Shown: positions 1 to 8,719 of the stretch, piece after piece
Layout: every line of letters begins with the position of its first letter
How positions within the stretch are numbered: position 1 is the first letter of the stretch
Assembly: GCA_027482185.1 (NCBI GenBank)
Contig: JAIXWF010000022.1
Span: 310,001 to 374,000 of the forward strand
Reading direction: 5' to 3'
Origin: Opitutaceae bacterium
Lineage (GTDB): Bacteria; Verrucomicrobiota; Verrucomicrobiia; Opitutales; Opitutaceae
DNA: 64,000 nt
Program-made: the position numbers and the translations under genes
Notes under the pieces: generated by a model
Seen by the model: only the letters and a program-made list of their open reading frames with translations
What the model was told of the DNA's origin: nothing
Database searches by the model: none

Positions 1-1
1 A

Positions 2-142
2 TTGCGGGCTTTGGCGCAGCGCGAACTCGGCCCGCGGTTCGACCTGCGGCGATTCCACGACCTCGTGCTGCGGGACGGCGCGGTCCCCCTCGATGTGCTC
101 GAGGAAATTGTCCGGGACAGGATCGCCCGCGGCGGACGTTGA
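2..142 (+). CDS. DUF885 family protein, C-terminal fragment
   Basis: Only the last 46 codons are in the window; the gene begins to the left. The visible end reads as an alpha-helical tail with [24 protein letters not shown], which matches the conserved C-terminus of DUF885 proteins (a gluzincin-like, putative metallopeptidase family, often annotated as lipoproteins). The HExxH-type zinc site would lie upstream and cannot be checked. Next on the same strand, after about 110 bp, is the small LapA-like membrane protein. Confidence 0.75.
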   Translation: MRALAQRELGPRFDLRRFHDLVLRDGAVPLDVLEEIVRDRIARGGR

Positions 143-254
143 GCGGACGCAGCACGTCCGGGCCGGCACATCCGCCGCGCGAATTCAGGATTCCCATTGC
201 GGCACCGCGCGGGCGCCGCTAGCCCCTGAGGTCGATCCGCATTCCCTTTCCGCC

Positions 255-509
255 ATGCTCAAAGCCGTCGTCAAAACCATCGCCCTGCTCGCGATCCTCT
301 TCGTGATGCTCTACGTGGGCATGCACAACACCCAGGCGATCGATTTCCATTTCCCGATCGCCGGCACCACGACGAAGACGCCGATCCACGCGTCGGCCGC
401 GCTGGTGTACTTCGGCATCTTCGCCGTCGGCCTGGTCGCCGGCACCATCCTCGCCGTCGGCGGGGGCAAATCCGGCGGCGCCAAGAAGAGCGGCGGCAAG
501 GACAAGTAA
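255..509 (+). CDS. LapA-like (DUF1049) small membrane protein
   Basis: An 84-residue protein with two hydrophobic segments, about residues 5-22 and 46-68, and a Lys/Gly-rich cytoplasmic tail (GGGKSGGAKKSGGKDK). The order helix, HNTQAIDFHF, helix is the signature of the LapA/DUF1049 family, named after an LPS-assembly factor of enterobacteria; its biochemical role is not well defined. The ATG at 255 was chosen because the residues before it in the longer frame are Arg-rich and not protein-like. It sits 9 bp before the agarase-like gene, so the two may be co-transcribed. Confidence 0.7.
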   Translation: MLKAVVKTIALLAILFVMLYVGMHNTQAIDFHFPIAGTTTKTPIHASAALVYFGIFAVGLVAGTILAVGGGKSGGAKKSGGKDK

Positions 510-518
510 CGGGCCGAG

Positions 519-1742
519 ATGGCGTCCGCGCCCGAGTCCCTTGCGGAGTCCGCGTCGCGTTGGCGTTCCGGCACGGGGCGCGGCCGCGAGGGCTTTTTCC
601 GGGTGGCGCAGCGGCCCGACGGCCGCTGGTCGCTGCTGGCGCCGGACGGCGCGCCTTTCTTCGCGCGCATTGTGAACGGGGTGAAAGCCGCGGCGCCCGC
701 GGCGGACCGCCCGGCGGCGCCCGACAGCGCGGCGCGGCTGCGCGCCTGGGGTTTCAACACGCTCGGCGCCGGGTCCGAGGCGGGGTTGCGCGACGACGGT
801 TTGGCCTACGTGGCCACGGTGGATTTCGCCGCCGGCGCCGCCATGGTGGCGGCGCCCGGTGTGCGTTTGCCCGACGTGTACGCGGCGGAATGGTCCGGGG
901 GCGCGGCGGAGCGGGCGGGCGCGGTGTGTTCGCCCCTGCGGGGCGAACCGTCGTTGCTGGGGTGGATCACGGACGAGCAACTCCTCTGGGGCGAGGCGCG
1001 GCCGGACCGGCCCGGGCTGCTGCAGGTTTGCCTCAGCCTCGAGCCGTCATTTGCCGCGTACCACGCAGCGTGGGAATTCGTGCTGGCGCTGCACGGGGGC
1101 AAACTCGATGCGCTCGCCCGCGCGTGGGGCGTGCCCGTGGCCAACAAGGAGACGGTGCGCGACTGGACGCGCGGCGACCGCGGCGTCGTCACCCGCGGCT
1201 GCCTGCGCGACGACGCGCGCTGGGTGCGCGAATGGGCGCGCCGCTACTTTTTCTCGACCGCCGCGGCGATCCGCGCCGCCGATCCCGACCACCTTGTGCT
1301 CGGCTGCCGCTTTGCCGGGCCGGCGCCGGCCGCGGTCCAGGCGGAGGGCGTTTATCCCGCGGTCGACGTGGCGCTGCCGGTCTGGACCGATTTGCCCGGG
1401 GCCGAGGGCCAGACGCTGCACCCGGTGATCGCGGGGGAGGTGGCTTGGAACGGCGCGGAATTCCAGCAGGCGCCGGCGACCGGCCCCGCGCGGCGGCTCA
1501 CGTCCGTCGAGCGCATGCTGCGGCGCGCGCGGACCGCGCTCGACCGCACGGCCCGGCATCCGGCGGTCGTCGGCTATGCCTGGGCGCAGTGGCAGGACGC
1601 CGCCGGCGAAGTGCCGCCGTTCGCCCGGGGTCTGGTCCACGGCGACGGCGCCGAGGCCCGCGAACACACCGAATTGCTCGCCCCTTTCAACGCCCGCGTC
1701 GAAACTCTGCGCCGTCCGGAACGCCCCGCTTCTTCCCCATGA
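519..1742 (+). CDS. Agarase-like (beta/alpha)8 glycoside hydrolase homologue
   Basis: 407 residues, no signal peptide. The N-terminus (GFFRVAQRPDGRWSLLAPDG near residues 25-44, then LRAWGFNTLG near 75-83) is the entry pattern of GH50-type and related agarase-like proteins, and LLGWITDEQLLWGE (147-159) aligns with the segment that normally carries the catalytic GYFVDNE motif. Here the Asn-Glu pair reads Glu-Gln (153-154), so the usual acid/base glutamate may be missing; this is a by-eye alignment. It may be an inactive or re-purposed hydrolase. Its stop overlaps the start of the downstream lipoprotein (ATGA), implying translational coupling. Family membership is fairly likely; substrate unknown. 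Confidence 0.6.
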   Translation: MASAPESLAESASRWRSGTGRGREGFFRVAQRPDGRWSLLAPDGAPFFARIVNGVKAAAPAADRPAAPDSAARLRAWGFNTLGAGSEAGLRDDGLAYVATVDFAAGAAMVAAPGVRLPDVYAAEWSGGAAERAGAVCSPLRGEPSLLGWITDEQLLWGEARPDRPGLLQVCLSLEPSFAAYHAAWEFVLALHGGKLDALARAWGVPVANKETVRDWTRGDRGVVTRGCLRDDARWVREWARRYFFSTAAAIRAADPDHLVLGCRFAGPAPAAVQAEGVYPAVDVALPVWTDLPGAEGQTLHPVIAGEVAWNGAEFQQAPATGPARRLTSVERMLRRARTALDRTARHPAVVGYAWAQWQDAAGEVPPFARGLVHGDGAEAREHTELLAPFNARVETLRRPERPASSP

Positions 1743-2218
1743 AACTCCGCCGTCTCGCCCTGCTGTCCGCGTTGGCCGCCGTTCTTCTCGGCGCCGCGGG
1801 CTGCTCCCATCTCGACACCACGCCGGCCGGGAATCCCGACCGCGTGCTCAACGGCGCCGTCGTGTTCGAGGGCACGCTCCCGGCCGGGACCGAGATCATC
1901 GTCCGCCTGCTCGAGTCGGCGCCGAACGAAAAGGGCCGGAGTGCGGGAGCCGATTTCCCCGCGGCCTCCCCGGCGGCCGGTCCCCGTCCGGACCGTCTGC
2001 TCGGCGAGTACCGCGAGACGCTCGCAGCCGCGGCGATGCAGCCCGTGCCCTTCAAGATCGAGTACTTCGCCGAAGACGCGGTGCTGCGCCGCGGGCTCAA
2101 TCTCGACGTGCGCGTTTCCTTCGGCGGCAGACTCCGTTTGCGCACGGTCAACGCGCACGTTGTCACGCTCGCGGGCTCGCCGTTCCGGCAGGACGTCAAC
2201 GTGCAGCCGGTGCGGTAA
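1739..2218 (+). CDS. YbaY-like lipoprotein
   Basis: 159 residues. The N-terminus is a lipoprotein signal peptide: two Arg, a hydrophobic stretch, and a lipobox LLGAAGC with the acylated Cys at about residue 22. The mature part (VLNGAVVFEGTLPAGTEIIV and later VPFKIEYF) has the beta-strand pattern of the YbaY/YscW lipoprotein family, whose members are small envelope beta-barrel-like domains of poorly known function. The start ATG overlaps the stop of the agarase-like gene. A perfect GC hairpin starts directly after the stop codon. Confidence 0.65.
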   Translation: MKLRRLALLSALAAVLLGAAGCSHLDTTPAGNPDRVLNGAVVFEGTLPAGTEIIVRLLESAPNEKGRSAGADFPAASPAAGPRPDRLLGEYRETLAAAAMQPVPFKIEYFAEDAVLRRGLNLDVRVSFGGRLRLRTVNAHVVTLAGSPFRQDVNVQPVR

Positions 2219-2246
2219 GCGCGGTCCCGCGGAAGCGGGGCCGCGC
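2219..2246 (+). terminator. GC-rich hairpin after the lipoprotein gene
   Basis: A 12-bp stem (one G-T pair) with a GGAA loop begins on the base after the stop codon at 2218. There is no T-run behind it, so it could be a 3'-end stabilising or weak terminator structure rather than a classical intrinsic terminator. Confidence 0.45.
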
Positions 2247-2356
2247 AGTTGAGAGTTGAGTGCTGAGAGTTGAGAGCCGGGCGATTGGCGTCTCCACGAC
2301 GAAGGCGGCCGTTTGCCGGGATCGGTCTCTCGACCCTCAACTCTCAGCTCTCAACT
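2247..2356. repeat. Imperfect inverted repeat of GTTGAGAG-type low-complexity units
   Basis: The left arm (2247-2276) and right arm (2327-2356) are inverted copies matching at 25 of 30 positions, each made of reiterated GTTGAGAG/CTCTCAAC units, separated by 50 bp of ordinary GC-rich sequence. It lies exactly between the convergent ends of the lipoprotein gene and the heparinase gene and could act as a bidirectional terminator, a REP-like element, or a small non-autonomous element. Confidence 0.6.
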
Positions 2357-2366
2357 TTATCCCCGT

Positions 2367-4517
2367 TCAGCGCAGGCCGAGGGCGGTGTCGCCGACGGTG
2401 AGGATGTCGGTTTTGCCGTCGGGCCGGACGATTTCCAACGTATCCGTTTCCCGGATTCGCACCTGCGGGACCGGGGCCTGCGGGCCGCGTTCGGGCCAGA
2501 GCACGGCGTAGAGCGTCAGCGAAGTTGCGGCGGCGGCGGATTCGACCGCGAGGTGCGCGTGCTCGTGCCAGGAACCGGTGATGTAGGCCGAGCTGCCGGC
2601 GGGGACGGCGTACTTTGGGTCGACGGGGACGGGAAAGCGGTCGGTGACGGTGCCGCTCCAGCCTTCGAGTCCGGCGGCGGCGAGTTGCACGGCGAGCGAG
2701 GCCTTGCCTTCGGCGCCGCGGATCTGCGCGGCGCGGCGCGTTTCGTCCCAGACGAGATTCTTCTCGGCGTGGAGCAGCCACGTGAACCGCCCGGGCGCGG
2801 CGAGTTCGACGCGGTCGCGGATCACGAGGTAGCGGCGATCGACGAAGACGAAGTCGCGCGTCACGCGGCGGACGCGGCTCTTGTCCTTTTGCGCGGCGCG
2901 GTAGGCCGCGGTGGCATCGCCGGTCGCCCAGACCGTGCGCTCCGCGGTCTCGAAGCGCGTGATCTTGCCGGTGGAGGACTTCGATTTCGGCAATTGGCCG
3001 ACGCCGTCGATGAGCAGCACGTTTTTCGAACGCGACTGGCGCGTCCACTGGTCGTGGTGGGGCGAATTGTGGTACTCGCGGTAGGCGGAGTTGATCGCGA
3101 GGCCCTCGCCGTAGGCGTTGAGGATGAAGCCGAGCTGGTCGGCGTGGCTGTGGCTGAAGGAACCGTAGGGCGAGGCGCGGAAGGTGACGTGGATATCGTC
3201 GTCGGGCCGGCCCAGCGCGCTGTGGAGCGAGACCCAGCCGACATCGGCGAAGTGGCGTTGCGGCGGCAATTCCGCGAGCGGCCGCGGCGCGGGCATGGGC
3301 CGGCCGGCGACGGCGAAATTGCGCAGGAGAAATTCCGCCGCGACGGGATAGCCGCGGTCGAGCCCGGCGAGGCCCTTGTCGATCGGGCGCGGCCGTTTGT
3401 CGGTGCAGAGGGCGGCGTAGCTGAGGAAGTGGCCGTTCTGCTGCACGCGGGCGAGGTACTCGAAATAGTCGGCCGTCGTCGGCTCGAGATTGAAGCGGCC
3501 GGCGTTGGACGCGTCGCCGACGATCGTGTGCAGGTAAGGCTGCACGTTGTAGAGGCAGAAGTACGGCGAGTTCTTCCAGAACGGCGACGCGTAGGCCGAG
3601 GGATCGCCGAGCGCGAGGAGGGCGTCCTGGAACGTGGCGTGTTCGAAGGTGCCGCGCCAATAGGCGCTGCCTTCGCCCCAGCCGCCGTCGTCGCCGCCCC
3701 AGGGACTGAATTGGTCGCGGTAGAACGTGTACGCAAAGCGCCACCAGGCGCGGGCCTCGGGCAGATCGTCCCAGAGCGCGAGTCCGGCCAGTCCCGTCAT
3801 CGGCATGAATCGGATCGGATGCGAGGAGAGGTCCGCGCCTTCGATCGTGTTGCGGCGGACTTTGGCGATGTCGCCTTTGTCCGCGATCCATGCGGCCGAG
3901 CGGGCGCCGCGGGCTTTGAAGTGGGCGAGGATCGTCGCGCGGTCGGCGGCGGAGAGTTTTTCCCGCACTTGGTCGTAGACGAGCGGGAGTTTCCGCCAGA
4001 GGCGGAAGTGGGCCTCGTCGTTGTAGTAAATGTCGGCGGCGCCGGGGACGGGACCGCGGCGCCAATCCACGGGTTGGTCCGGGGGACCGAGCGTCCAGGC
4101 GGAGGTGGCGAGGAGGATCTCGCGGGCCTTGGCGAAGTAGCGTTCCTCGCCGGTCACGAGCCAGATCAAGGCCGCGGCTTCGGCGACGCCGGCGATGCGG
4201 CCGCAGACATCCTGCTGGCCGCGCCAGAGGTCGGCCATGTCGGAGCTGCGTTTCGACGGCGACGGATCGCCGTAGGTCACAGGTTCGGCCGGCACGGTGA
4301 AGCCGGCGTAGTCGCGGTCGAAATCGGCTTTGATTTTCGCGAAGGCCTTGGCGCCGTCTCCGGTCGAGCAATACGCCCGGAAGGCCTCGGTCCGGCCGGC
4401 GAGGACGCCGGTGCGCGGGGCGGTCGCCGGCACCACGGCCGCCGGATCCGCCGCGGCGAGGGCAATCGTGGCGGTGCCGAGGACAAGGAGGCAGCGGAGC
4501 AACAGGCGCAGGTTCAT
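2367..4517 (-). CDS. Secreted heparinase II/III family polysaccharide lyase (alginate lyase-like)
   Basis: 716 residues. A Sec signal peptide is visible at the N-terminus (MNLRLLLRCLLVLG, then ATIALAAADP), so the start is set at 4517 rather than further upstream. The first half fits the alpha/alpha-toroid of PL15/PL17-type lyases; the C-terminal half is beta-rich. SFSHSHADQLGFI near residue 455 is the conserved His/Asp region of heparinase II/III-like enzymes, followed by YREYHNSPHHD. Such enzymes cleave uronate-containing polysaccharides by beta-elimination, in the periplasm or outside. It ends a minus-strand series with a DUF2264 protein 19 bp upstream. Alginate or oligoalginate is the most likely substrate class, but heparinoid or other uronans are possible. 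Confidence 0.8.
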   Translation of the reverse strand: MNLRLLLRCLLVLGTATIALAAADPAAVVPATAPRTGVLAGRTEAFRAYCSTGDGAKAFAKIKADFDRDYAGFTVPAEPVTYGDPSPSKRSSDMADLWRGQQDVCGRIAGVAEAAALIWLVTGEERYFAKAREILLATSAWTLGPPDQPVDWRRGPVPGAADIYYNDEAHFRLWRKLPLVYDQVREKLSAADRATILAHFKARGARSAAWIADKGDIAKVRRNTIEGADLSSHPIRFMPMTGLAGLALWDDLPEARAWWRFAYTFYRDQFSPWGGDDGGWGEGSAYWRGTFEHATFQDALLALGDPSAYASPFWKNSPYFCLYNVQPYLHTIVGDASNAGRFNLEPTTADYFEYLARVQQNGHFLSYAALCTDKRPRPIDKGLAGLDRGYPVAAEFLLRNFAVAGRPMPAPRPLAELPPQRHFADVGWVSLHSALGRPDDDIHVTFRASPYGSFSHSHADQLGFILNAYGEGLAINSAYREYHNSPHHDQWTRQSRSKNVLLIDGVGQLPKSKSSTGKITRFETAERTVWATGDATAAYRAAQKDKSRVRRVTRDFVFVDRRYLVIRDRVELAAPGRFTWLLHAEKNLVWDETRRAAQIRGAEGKASLAVQLAAAGLEGWSGTVTDRFPVPVDPKYAVPAGSSAYITGSWHEHAHLAVESAAAATSLTLYAVLWPERGPQAPVPQVRIRETDTLEIVRPDGKTDILTVGDTALGLR

Positions 4518-4536
4518 GGCGGCGGCAGGGAAGCGA

Positions 4537-6429
4537 TCAGACCGGCAGGGATGGCAGCGCCCAGTGGGCGATTTCCCATTTGCCAAGGTGCGGATGGACG
4601 AGGGACCAGCGGCCGGCCGCGGCGCTGACGACCTGCCACGGCGCGGCTTCGGCGGGATTGCGCCCGGACCAAGTCAACGCGGCGAGGGCGAGCTTTGCGC
4701 CGGCAGGCACGCGTGCGCTGCGGTGCACGGGCGCGGCGTGCCACGGCGCGGCGACGTGGCGGCGCTCGGAGGCGTCGTCGAGGCGGGCATCCCATTCCGG
4801 CAACGTGGCGCCGAGCAGGGCCTGCTGCACGGAGCCGCGTTGGTCGCCGGACCAAGCCGACAGCACCTGACCGGGATCGGAACGCAGCACGTGCGCTTCC
4901 GTCAGCGGCAACGCGAACCCGCCGAGGCGTAAGACAACGGGTTGCTGCGGCTCGACGTGATGCACGTGGAGGAGCCAGCCGGCGCGCCAGAAGACGAAGG
5001 TCTCGACGCCGGTGTTCACCTGCCCGGTCTTGAAGCCGAGGTTGCAGCTGTAACCGAGGTGCGCGGCGTCCATTTCCACCACGACGGTCGAATGCCGGCC
5101 GAAGCGGCGGCCGTCGTCGGTCTGCTGCGTGAGCGCGCAGTCGAAGGAGAAATTTGTGATTTCCGGAAACGCATACGCGAAGTGCACGCCGGTGCGGTAG
5201 CTGAGCTTGCTCCACTTCCAGGCGCCGTAGCGGAGCTGCGTGTTGCCGACCATGGAGCCGCCGTTGAGGATCTCGACTTCGCCGTCCGGCGTGCTGCGCG
5301 TGACAAGCCCGGCGGTCGGCATCAGGTGCACGAAACCGCCCGGGCGTTCCGCGGGCAGCGGCTGCTCCGGCGCGGTCCAGAACGCGTGTTCGGGCGGCAG
5401 CAGGAGCGGCGTGAAGCCCTTGGCAGCCCAGTAGGGCGAACCCGGCGCGGAGTATGGCTCGATGATTTTCTCGAAACGGTCGGTGAAGCCCGGGGCCAGC
5501 GTGCCCTGCTCGCGGTAGATCGGGCGCGAGAGGAAGAATTCGAGATTCCGCGTGCAGAGCCGGCGAAGCAGGCCGGGGTCGAGGTCGGTGCAGTTTTCCG
5601 CCAGGGCGAGACCGAAGACGTTGAGGCAGTTGAAACGGTAGGTGATTGAACGGCCGAAAGCGGGGTGCTCGCCGCTGGCGGCGAAGAAGTGCTGGTAGTC
5701 GCGGACAAAGGGTCGGGCCCAGTCGCGCCAGCGTTGGGCGCGGGCGGCGTCCTGCCGGCCGTGCAGGTGCGCCCACATCAGGCCGTAGAAGTGGAAGGCG
5801 TAGGCGTTGTAGTGGTCGAAGGCCTGGTTGATGCCGTCCTCGAACCAGCCGCCGCCGCGGTGCATCGTTTCGAGTTGGTTCAGGTGGGCCGTGATCACGG
5901 CGCGGTCCGTGCGCCGCCCGAAGCCGTGCCGCCCGAGAAACTCGAGGATGTGCACGGACATGAAGAGGTGGTTGTTGTTGACGATGCCGCCGCCGCGGCA
6001 GGTCGCGAACCAGCGGGCGACGCCGGCTTTCTGGTCCGGCGAGAGCGGCGCCCAAAGTTCGTTTTCCGCCACCTGGAGCGCGATCGCCATCAGGCCCATC
6101 TCGACGTGGTGCTGGTGGTAGCTGGCGTCGGGGCCCCAGAATTGCGGCGAGGCGGGATCGCTGCCGGCGACAAGGCCGGCGCGGAACCAGGCCGCGACTT
6201 TGGCGCGGAACGCGGCGTCGTCGGCCGGGGCGCCGGGCATTCCGGGACGGCTCCGCAAAAAAAACGCCGCGAGGGTGAGCGGCCGGGAGAAACTTTCGAG
6301 GCGGTCGGCCTGTGCGTCGTGGTCGCTGGGCGGTCCGGGGATGGCGAGGTCGGCGCGGCCCGGCACCATCAGGGCGGCGAGCGGTTCGAGCAGGCGGCGG
6401 GCGGCGTTTTGCCAGCGAAGGTAGGACAT
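4537..6429 (-). CDS. DUF2264 domain protein
   Basis: 630 residues, no signal peptide. The N-terminus (RRLLEPLAALMVPGRADLAI, then RLESFSRPLTLAAFFL) and the repeated Trp/His-rich helical segments match DUF2264, a family predicted to adopt an (alpha/alpha) toroid and found beside polysaccharide lyases and unsaturated glycuronyl hydrolases. Its reaction is unknown; a role in breaking down oligosaccharides released by the neighbouring lyase is inferred from position. A 141-bp purine-rich gap separates it from the dehydrogenase gene upstream, so it may have its own promoter. Confidence 0.75.
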   Translation of the reverse strand: MSYLRWQNAARRLLEPLAALMVPGRADLAIPGPPSDHDAQADRLESFSRPLTLAAFFLRSRPGMPGAPADDAAFRAKVAAWFRAGLVAGSDPASPQFWGPDASYHQHHVEMGLMAIALQVAENELWAPLSPDQKAGVARWFATCRGGGIVNNNHLFMSVHILEFLGRHGFGRRTDRAVITAHLNQLETMHRGGGWFEDGINQAFDHYNAYAFHFYGLMWAHLHGRQDAARAQRWRDWARPFVRDYQHFFAASGEHPAFGRSITYRFNCLNVFGLALAENCTDLDPGLLRRLCTRNLEFFLSRPIYREQGTLAPGFTDRFEKIIEPYSAPGSPYWAAKGFTPLLLPPEHAFWTAPEQPLPAERPGGFVHLMPTAGLVTRSTPDGEVEILNGGSMVGNTQLRYGAWKWSKLSYRTGVHFAYAFPEITNFSFDCALTQQTDDGRRFGRHSTVVVEMDAAHLGYSCNLGFKTGQVNTGVETFVFWRAGWLLHVHHVEPQQPVVLRLGGFALPLTEAHVLRSDPGQVLSAWSGDQRGSVQQALLGATLPEWDARLDDASERRHVAAPWHAAPVHRSARVPAGAKLALAALTWSGRNPAEAAPWQVVSAAAGRWSLVHPHLGKWEIAHWALPSLPV

Positions 6430-6570
6430 GGGGTCGGCGGAGGCGGAGGGGGAAAAGAAGAAAGGGGGAAGGGAGAAAGAAGAATTGGGACGGCGGTCGA
6501 AACGGGGGTGGAAGGCTTGGGGCGGACGGCGGGGTTTCTGCTTTCGGATGTTTCCGCCGTCTCTTCTTTG

Positions 6571-7578
6571 TCAGGTCGAGTGGTCGTAGATGTCGGCGGT
6601 GACCACGGCTTCGAGCGGGCGATTATCGGCGTACGCGCGAAGATTTTTCAGCGCGAACGCGCCGGCGTCGGGGTAGCGGTCGATGGTCGGGCCGGCGGTG
6701 TGCGGCGTGAGGCTGACGCGCGGCAGGGCGCGGAAGCCGCTGTCGGCCGGGAGCGGTTCGACGGTGTAGACATCGAGGCCGACCTGGATGCGGCCTTCCT
6801 GGGCGACGCGGAGCAAGGCGGCCTCGTCGACGACGGCGCCGCGTCCCACATTCACGAATACGCCGCCGGGCCGGATCAGGCGCAGCAGTTTTTCGGTGAC
6901 GATACCGGTGGTCGCGGGGATGAGCGGGGCGAGTTCGACGACGACGTCGGCTTCGGCGAACAGCGTTTCGAGCGAGGCGGCGGCCGCGACGCCGTGGGCC
7001 CGGGCGAGTTCCGGCGTGAGGTCGGGGGCGAAGACGGCAACCGGGCACTGCCAGGGTTTCAGGAGGGCGACGAGTTCGCGGGCCACGGGGCCGAAGCCGT
7101 GGATGCCGACGCGGCGGCAGAAGAGGGAGCGGGCGTCGGTGAGGCCGTTTTTCCAGGCGGCGACGCCGGGTTGGTGCATCGCGACGGCCCAGTGGGACGC
7201 GTTGCGCAGGCAGGCCAAAATGTGGAAGAGCGCGGCTTCGGCGACGGTGCGGCTGATGGTGCTACCCCAGTTGGTAACGAGCAGCCCGGCCTCGAGATGG
7301 CGGCGGGTGAGTAGGCGTTTGACGGAGCCGACGAGGTAGCAGACGTAGCGCAGGCGCGGGTTGGGCGAGGCCGGCAGCGGCGGCGTTTTCCAGCAGCCAA
7401 GGAGGATCTCGGGATCGTAGGCGGCGAGCGTGGCGGCGAGGCCGGCGGCGTCCATGCCCGTCGGGTCGAGCAGGCGGAAATCCGCCGCGAGGGCGCGGAT
7501 TTCGGAGAGCATGGGCTCGGGCAGGAACTCGCGGACTTCCGTCGGCGTGAGCACCGCGAGGAGGGCGCTGGGTTTGGG
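6571..7578 (-). CDS. D-isomer-specific 2-hydroxyacid dehydrogenase
   Basis: 335 residues. The Rossmann NAD-binding motif GIHGFGPVA lies near residue 152, and the three catalytic residues of the family are in place: Arg in NVGRGAVVD, Glu in YTVEPLP and His in TPHTAG. These enzymes interconvert 2-keto acids and D-2-hydroxy acids with NAD(P)H. The start at 7578 places the gene 5 bp after the isomerase stop; a longer version would overlap it. Within this locus it may reduce or oxidise a sugar-acid intermediate. A link to glyoxylate or phosphoglycerate metabolism cannot be excluded. Confidence 0.8.
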   Translation of the reverse strand, partial: PKPSALLAVLTPTEVREFLPEPMLSEIRALAADFRLLDPTGMDAAGLAATLAAYDPEILLGCWKTPPLPASPNPRLRYVCYLVGSVKRLLTRRHLEAGLLVTNWGSTISRTVAEAALFHILACLRNASHWAVAMHQPGVAAWKNGLTDARSLFCRRVGIHGFGPVARELVALLKPWQCPVAVFAPDLTPELARAHGVAAAASLETLFAEADVVVELAPLIPATTGIVTEKLLRLIRPGGVFVNVGRGAVVDEAALLRVAQEGRIQVGLDVYTVEPLPADSGFRALPRVSLTPHTAGPTIDRYPDAGAFALKNLRAYADNRPLEAVVTADIYDHST

Positions 7579-7583
7579 CATGG

Positions 7584-8687
7584 TCAGGCGGGCGGCAGGC
7601 ACTCGAGCCATTCGGCGTGCGGGTGCGGCGTGAAACGGACCGGCCCGAGGCCGGCCGGGAGGAAAACTTTGTCGAAGGTGCGCAGGCGGTGGCTTTCGCC
7701 GCCGACCTCGGCGGTCACTTCGCCGGCGGTAACGATGAGGATCGTCGGCTCCGCGGCCGCGAGAACGGCGGGAGCGGCGAGGTGGGTCTTGCGCACGCGG
7801 AAGCAGTCGGTTTCGGCGGCCCCGATAAGTTCGTCCTGCCGCGAACCGTTGCCGAGATCGCGGAGCAGGCGGGGTCGGCAGCGGACGCGGCGGTCGAGGG
7901 CGGCAGCGTCGAGGGGCTCGAAATTGAAAACCGTGAGGGCGAAATCGACGTCGCGGTTCATGAACCGCGCGGCTTCCGGCAGGACGTAGCCGGCGCGTTC
8001 GAATTCGAAGCGGATGACGAGGTCGCTCGGTTCCTGGATTTCGACCATGAAGACGCCGGCGCCGAGGGCATGGGGCGTGCCGCCGGGGATGATGAAGGTG
8101 TCGCCCGCGCGGACGGGGATGCGGTCGAAGCAGGCCTCGATCGCGGCGAGGTCCTGCGCGAGGATCGCGGCCTTGAGCGTATCCGGGTGGGGCGGACGTT
8201 GGAACCCGACGTAGATGTAGCCGACGGCTTCGCCGCCGGCGACCTCGCCGGGCGGGCGCACGCCGAGGACGTGGTAGGCCTCGGTCTTGCCGCTGGGGGC
8301 GCCGAGGACGCGGCGGGCGAACTCGCGCGTGGGATGGACCTGGAAATGGAGGCGCGTGCCGCTGTCGAGGAACTTGACCAGCACCTGCGGCTGCGCGCCA
8401 TGCTTGGCGACGTGCGCGGCGCCGAGGAAGTACTCCGGGTCGGAGGCGAGGAGGGCGGCGAAGTCGTGCGACGCGGGATCGTGGCCGAGCCGGACCTGGG
8501 AGATGCCCTCGGGAATGTGTTCGCGGCCGCGGTTGACGGCGCGGGTGGTCGACGCGATCCAGTCCTCCGCGAGATGGGAATCGGCGGGCGCGGCGGCGCC
8601 GGCGAGCCGCTCGAGCGTGCGGCCGCCGGGGTAGGTGCGCCAGACGCGGTTGGGCGGGAGGAGGACGAGGCGTCCGCGGTGCGGCAT
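7584..8687 (-). CDS. Class I mannose-6-phosphate isomerase-like protein
   Basis: 367 residues, two-cupin phosphomannose isomerase fold. Zinc-site motifs are visible: HFQVHPTREF, GKTEAYHVL and IPGGTPHALGAGVFMVEIQEPS. The family interconverts mannose-6-phosphate and fructose-6-phosphate in the cytoplasm. Genes of this type in sugar-use loci often act on the imported monosaccharide after phosphorylation. It is preceded by the symporter (32-bp gap) and followed immediately by the dehydrogenase, so the three look like one unit. A general role in supplying GDP-mannose precursors is an alternative. Confidence 0.85.
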   Translation of the reverse strand: MPHRGRLVLLPPNRVWRTYPGGRTLERLAGAAAPADSHLAEDWIASTTRAVNRGREHIPEGISQVRLGHDPASHDFAALLASDPEYFLGAAHVAKHGAQPQVLVKFLDSGTRLHFQVHPTREFARRVLGAPSGKTEAYHVLGVRPPGEVAGGEAVGYIYVGFQRPPHPDTLKAAILAQDLAAIEACFDRIPVRAGDTFIIPGGTPHALGAGVFMVEIQEPSDLVIRFEFERAGYVLPEAARFMNRDVDFALTVFNFEPLDAAALDRRVRCRPRLLRDLGNGSRQDELIGAAETDCFRVRKTHLAAPAVLAAAEPTILIVTAGEVTAEVGGESHRLRTFDKVFLPAGLGPVRFTPHPHAEWLECLPPA

Positions 8688-8719
8688 GGGAAAGCGGTAA
8701 GCGGGGGACGTCGGGATTT

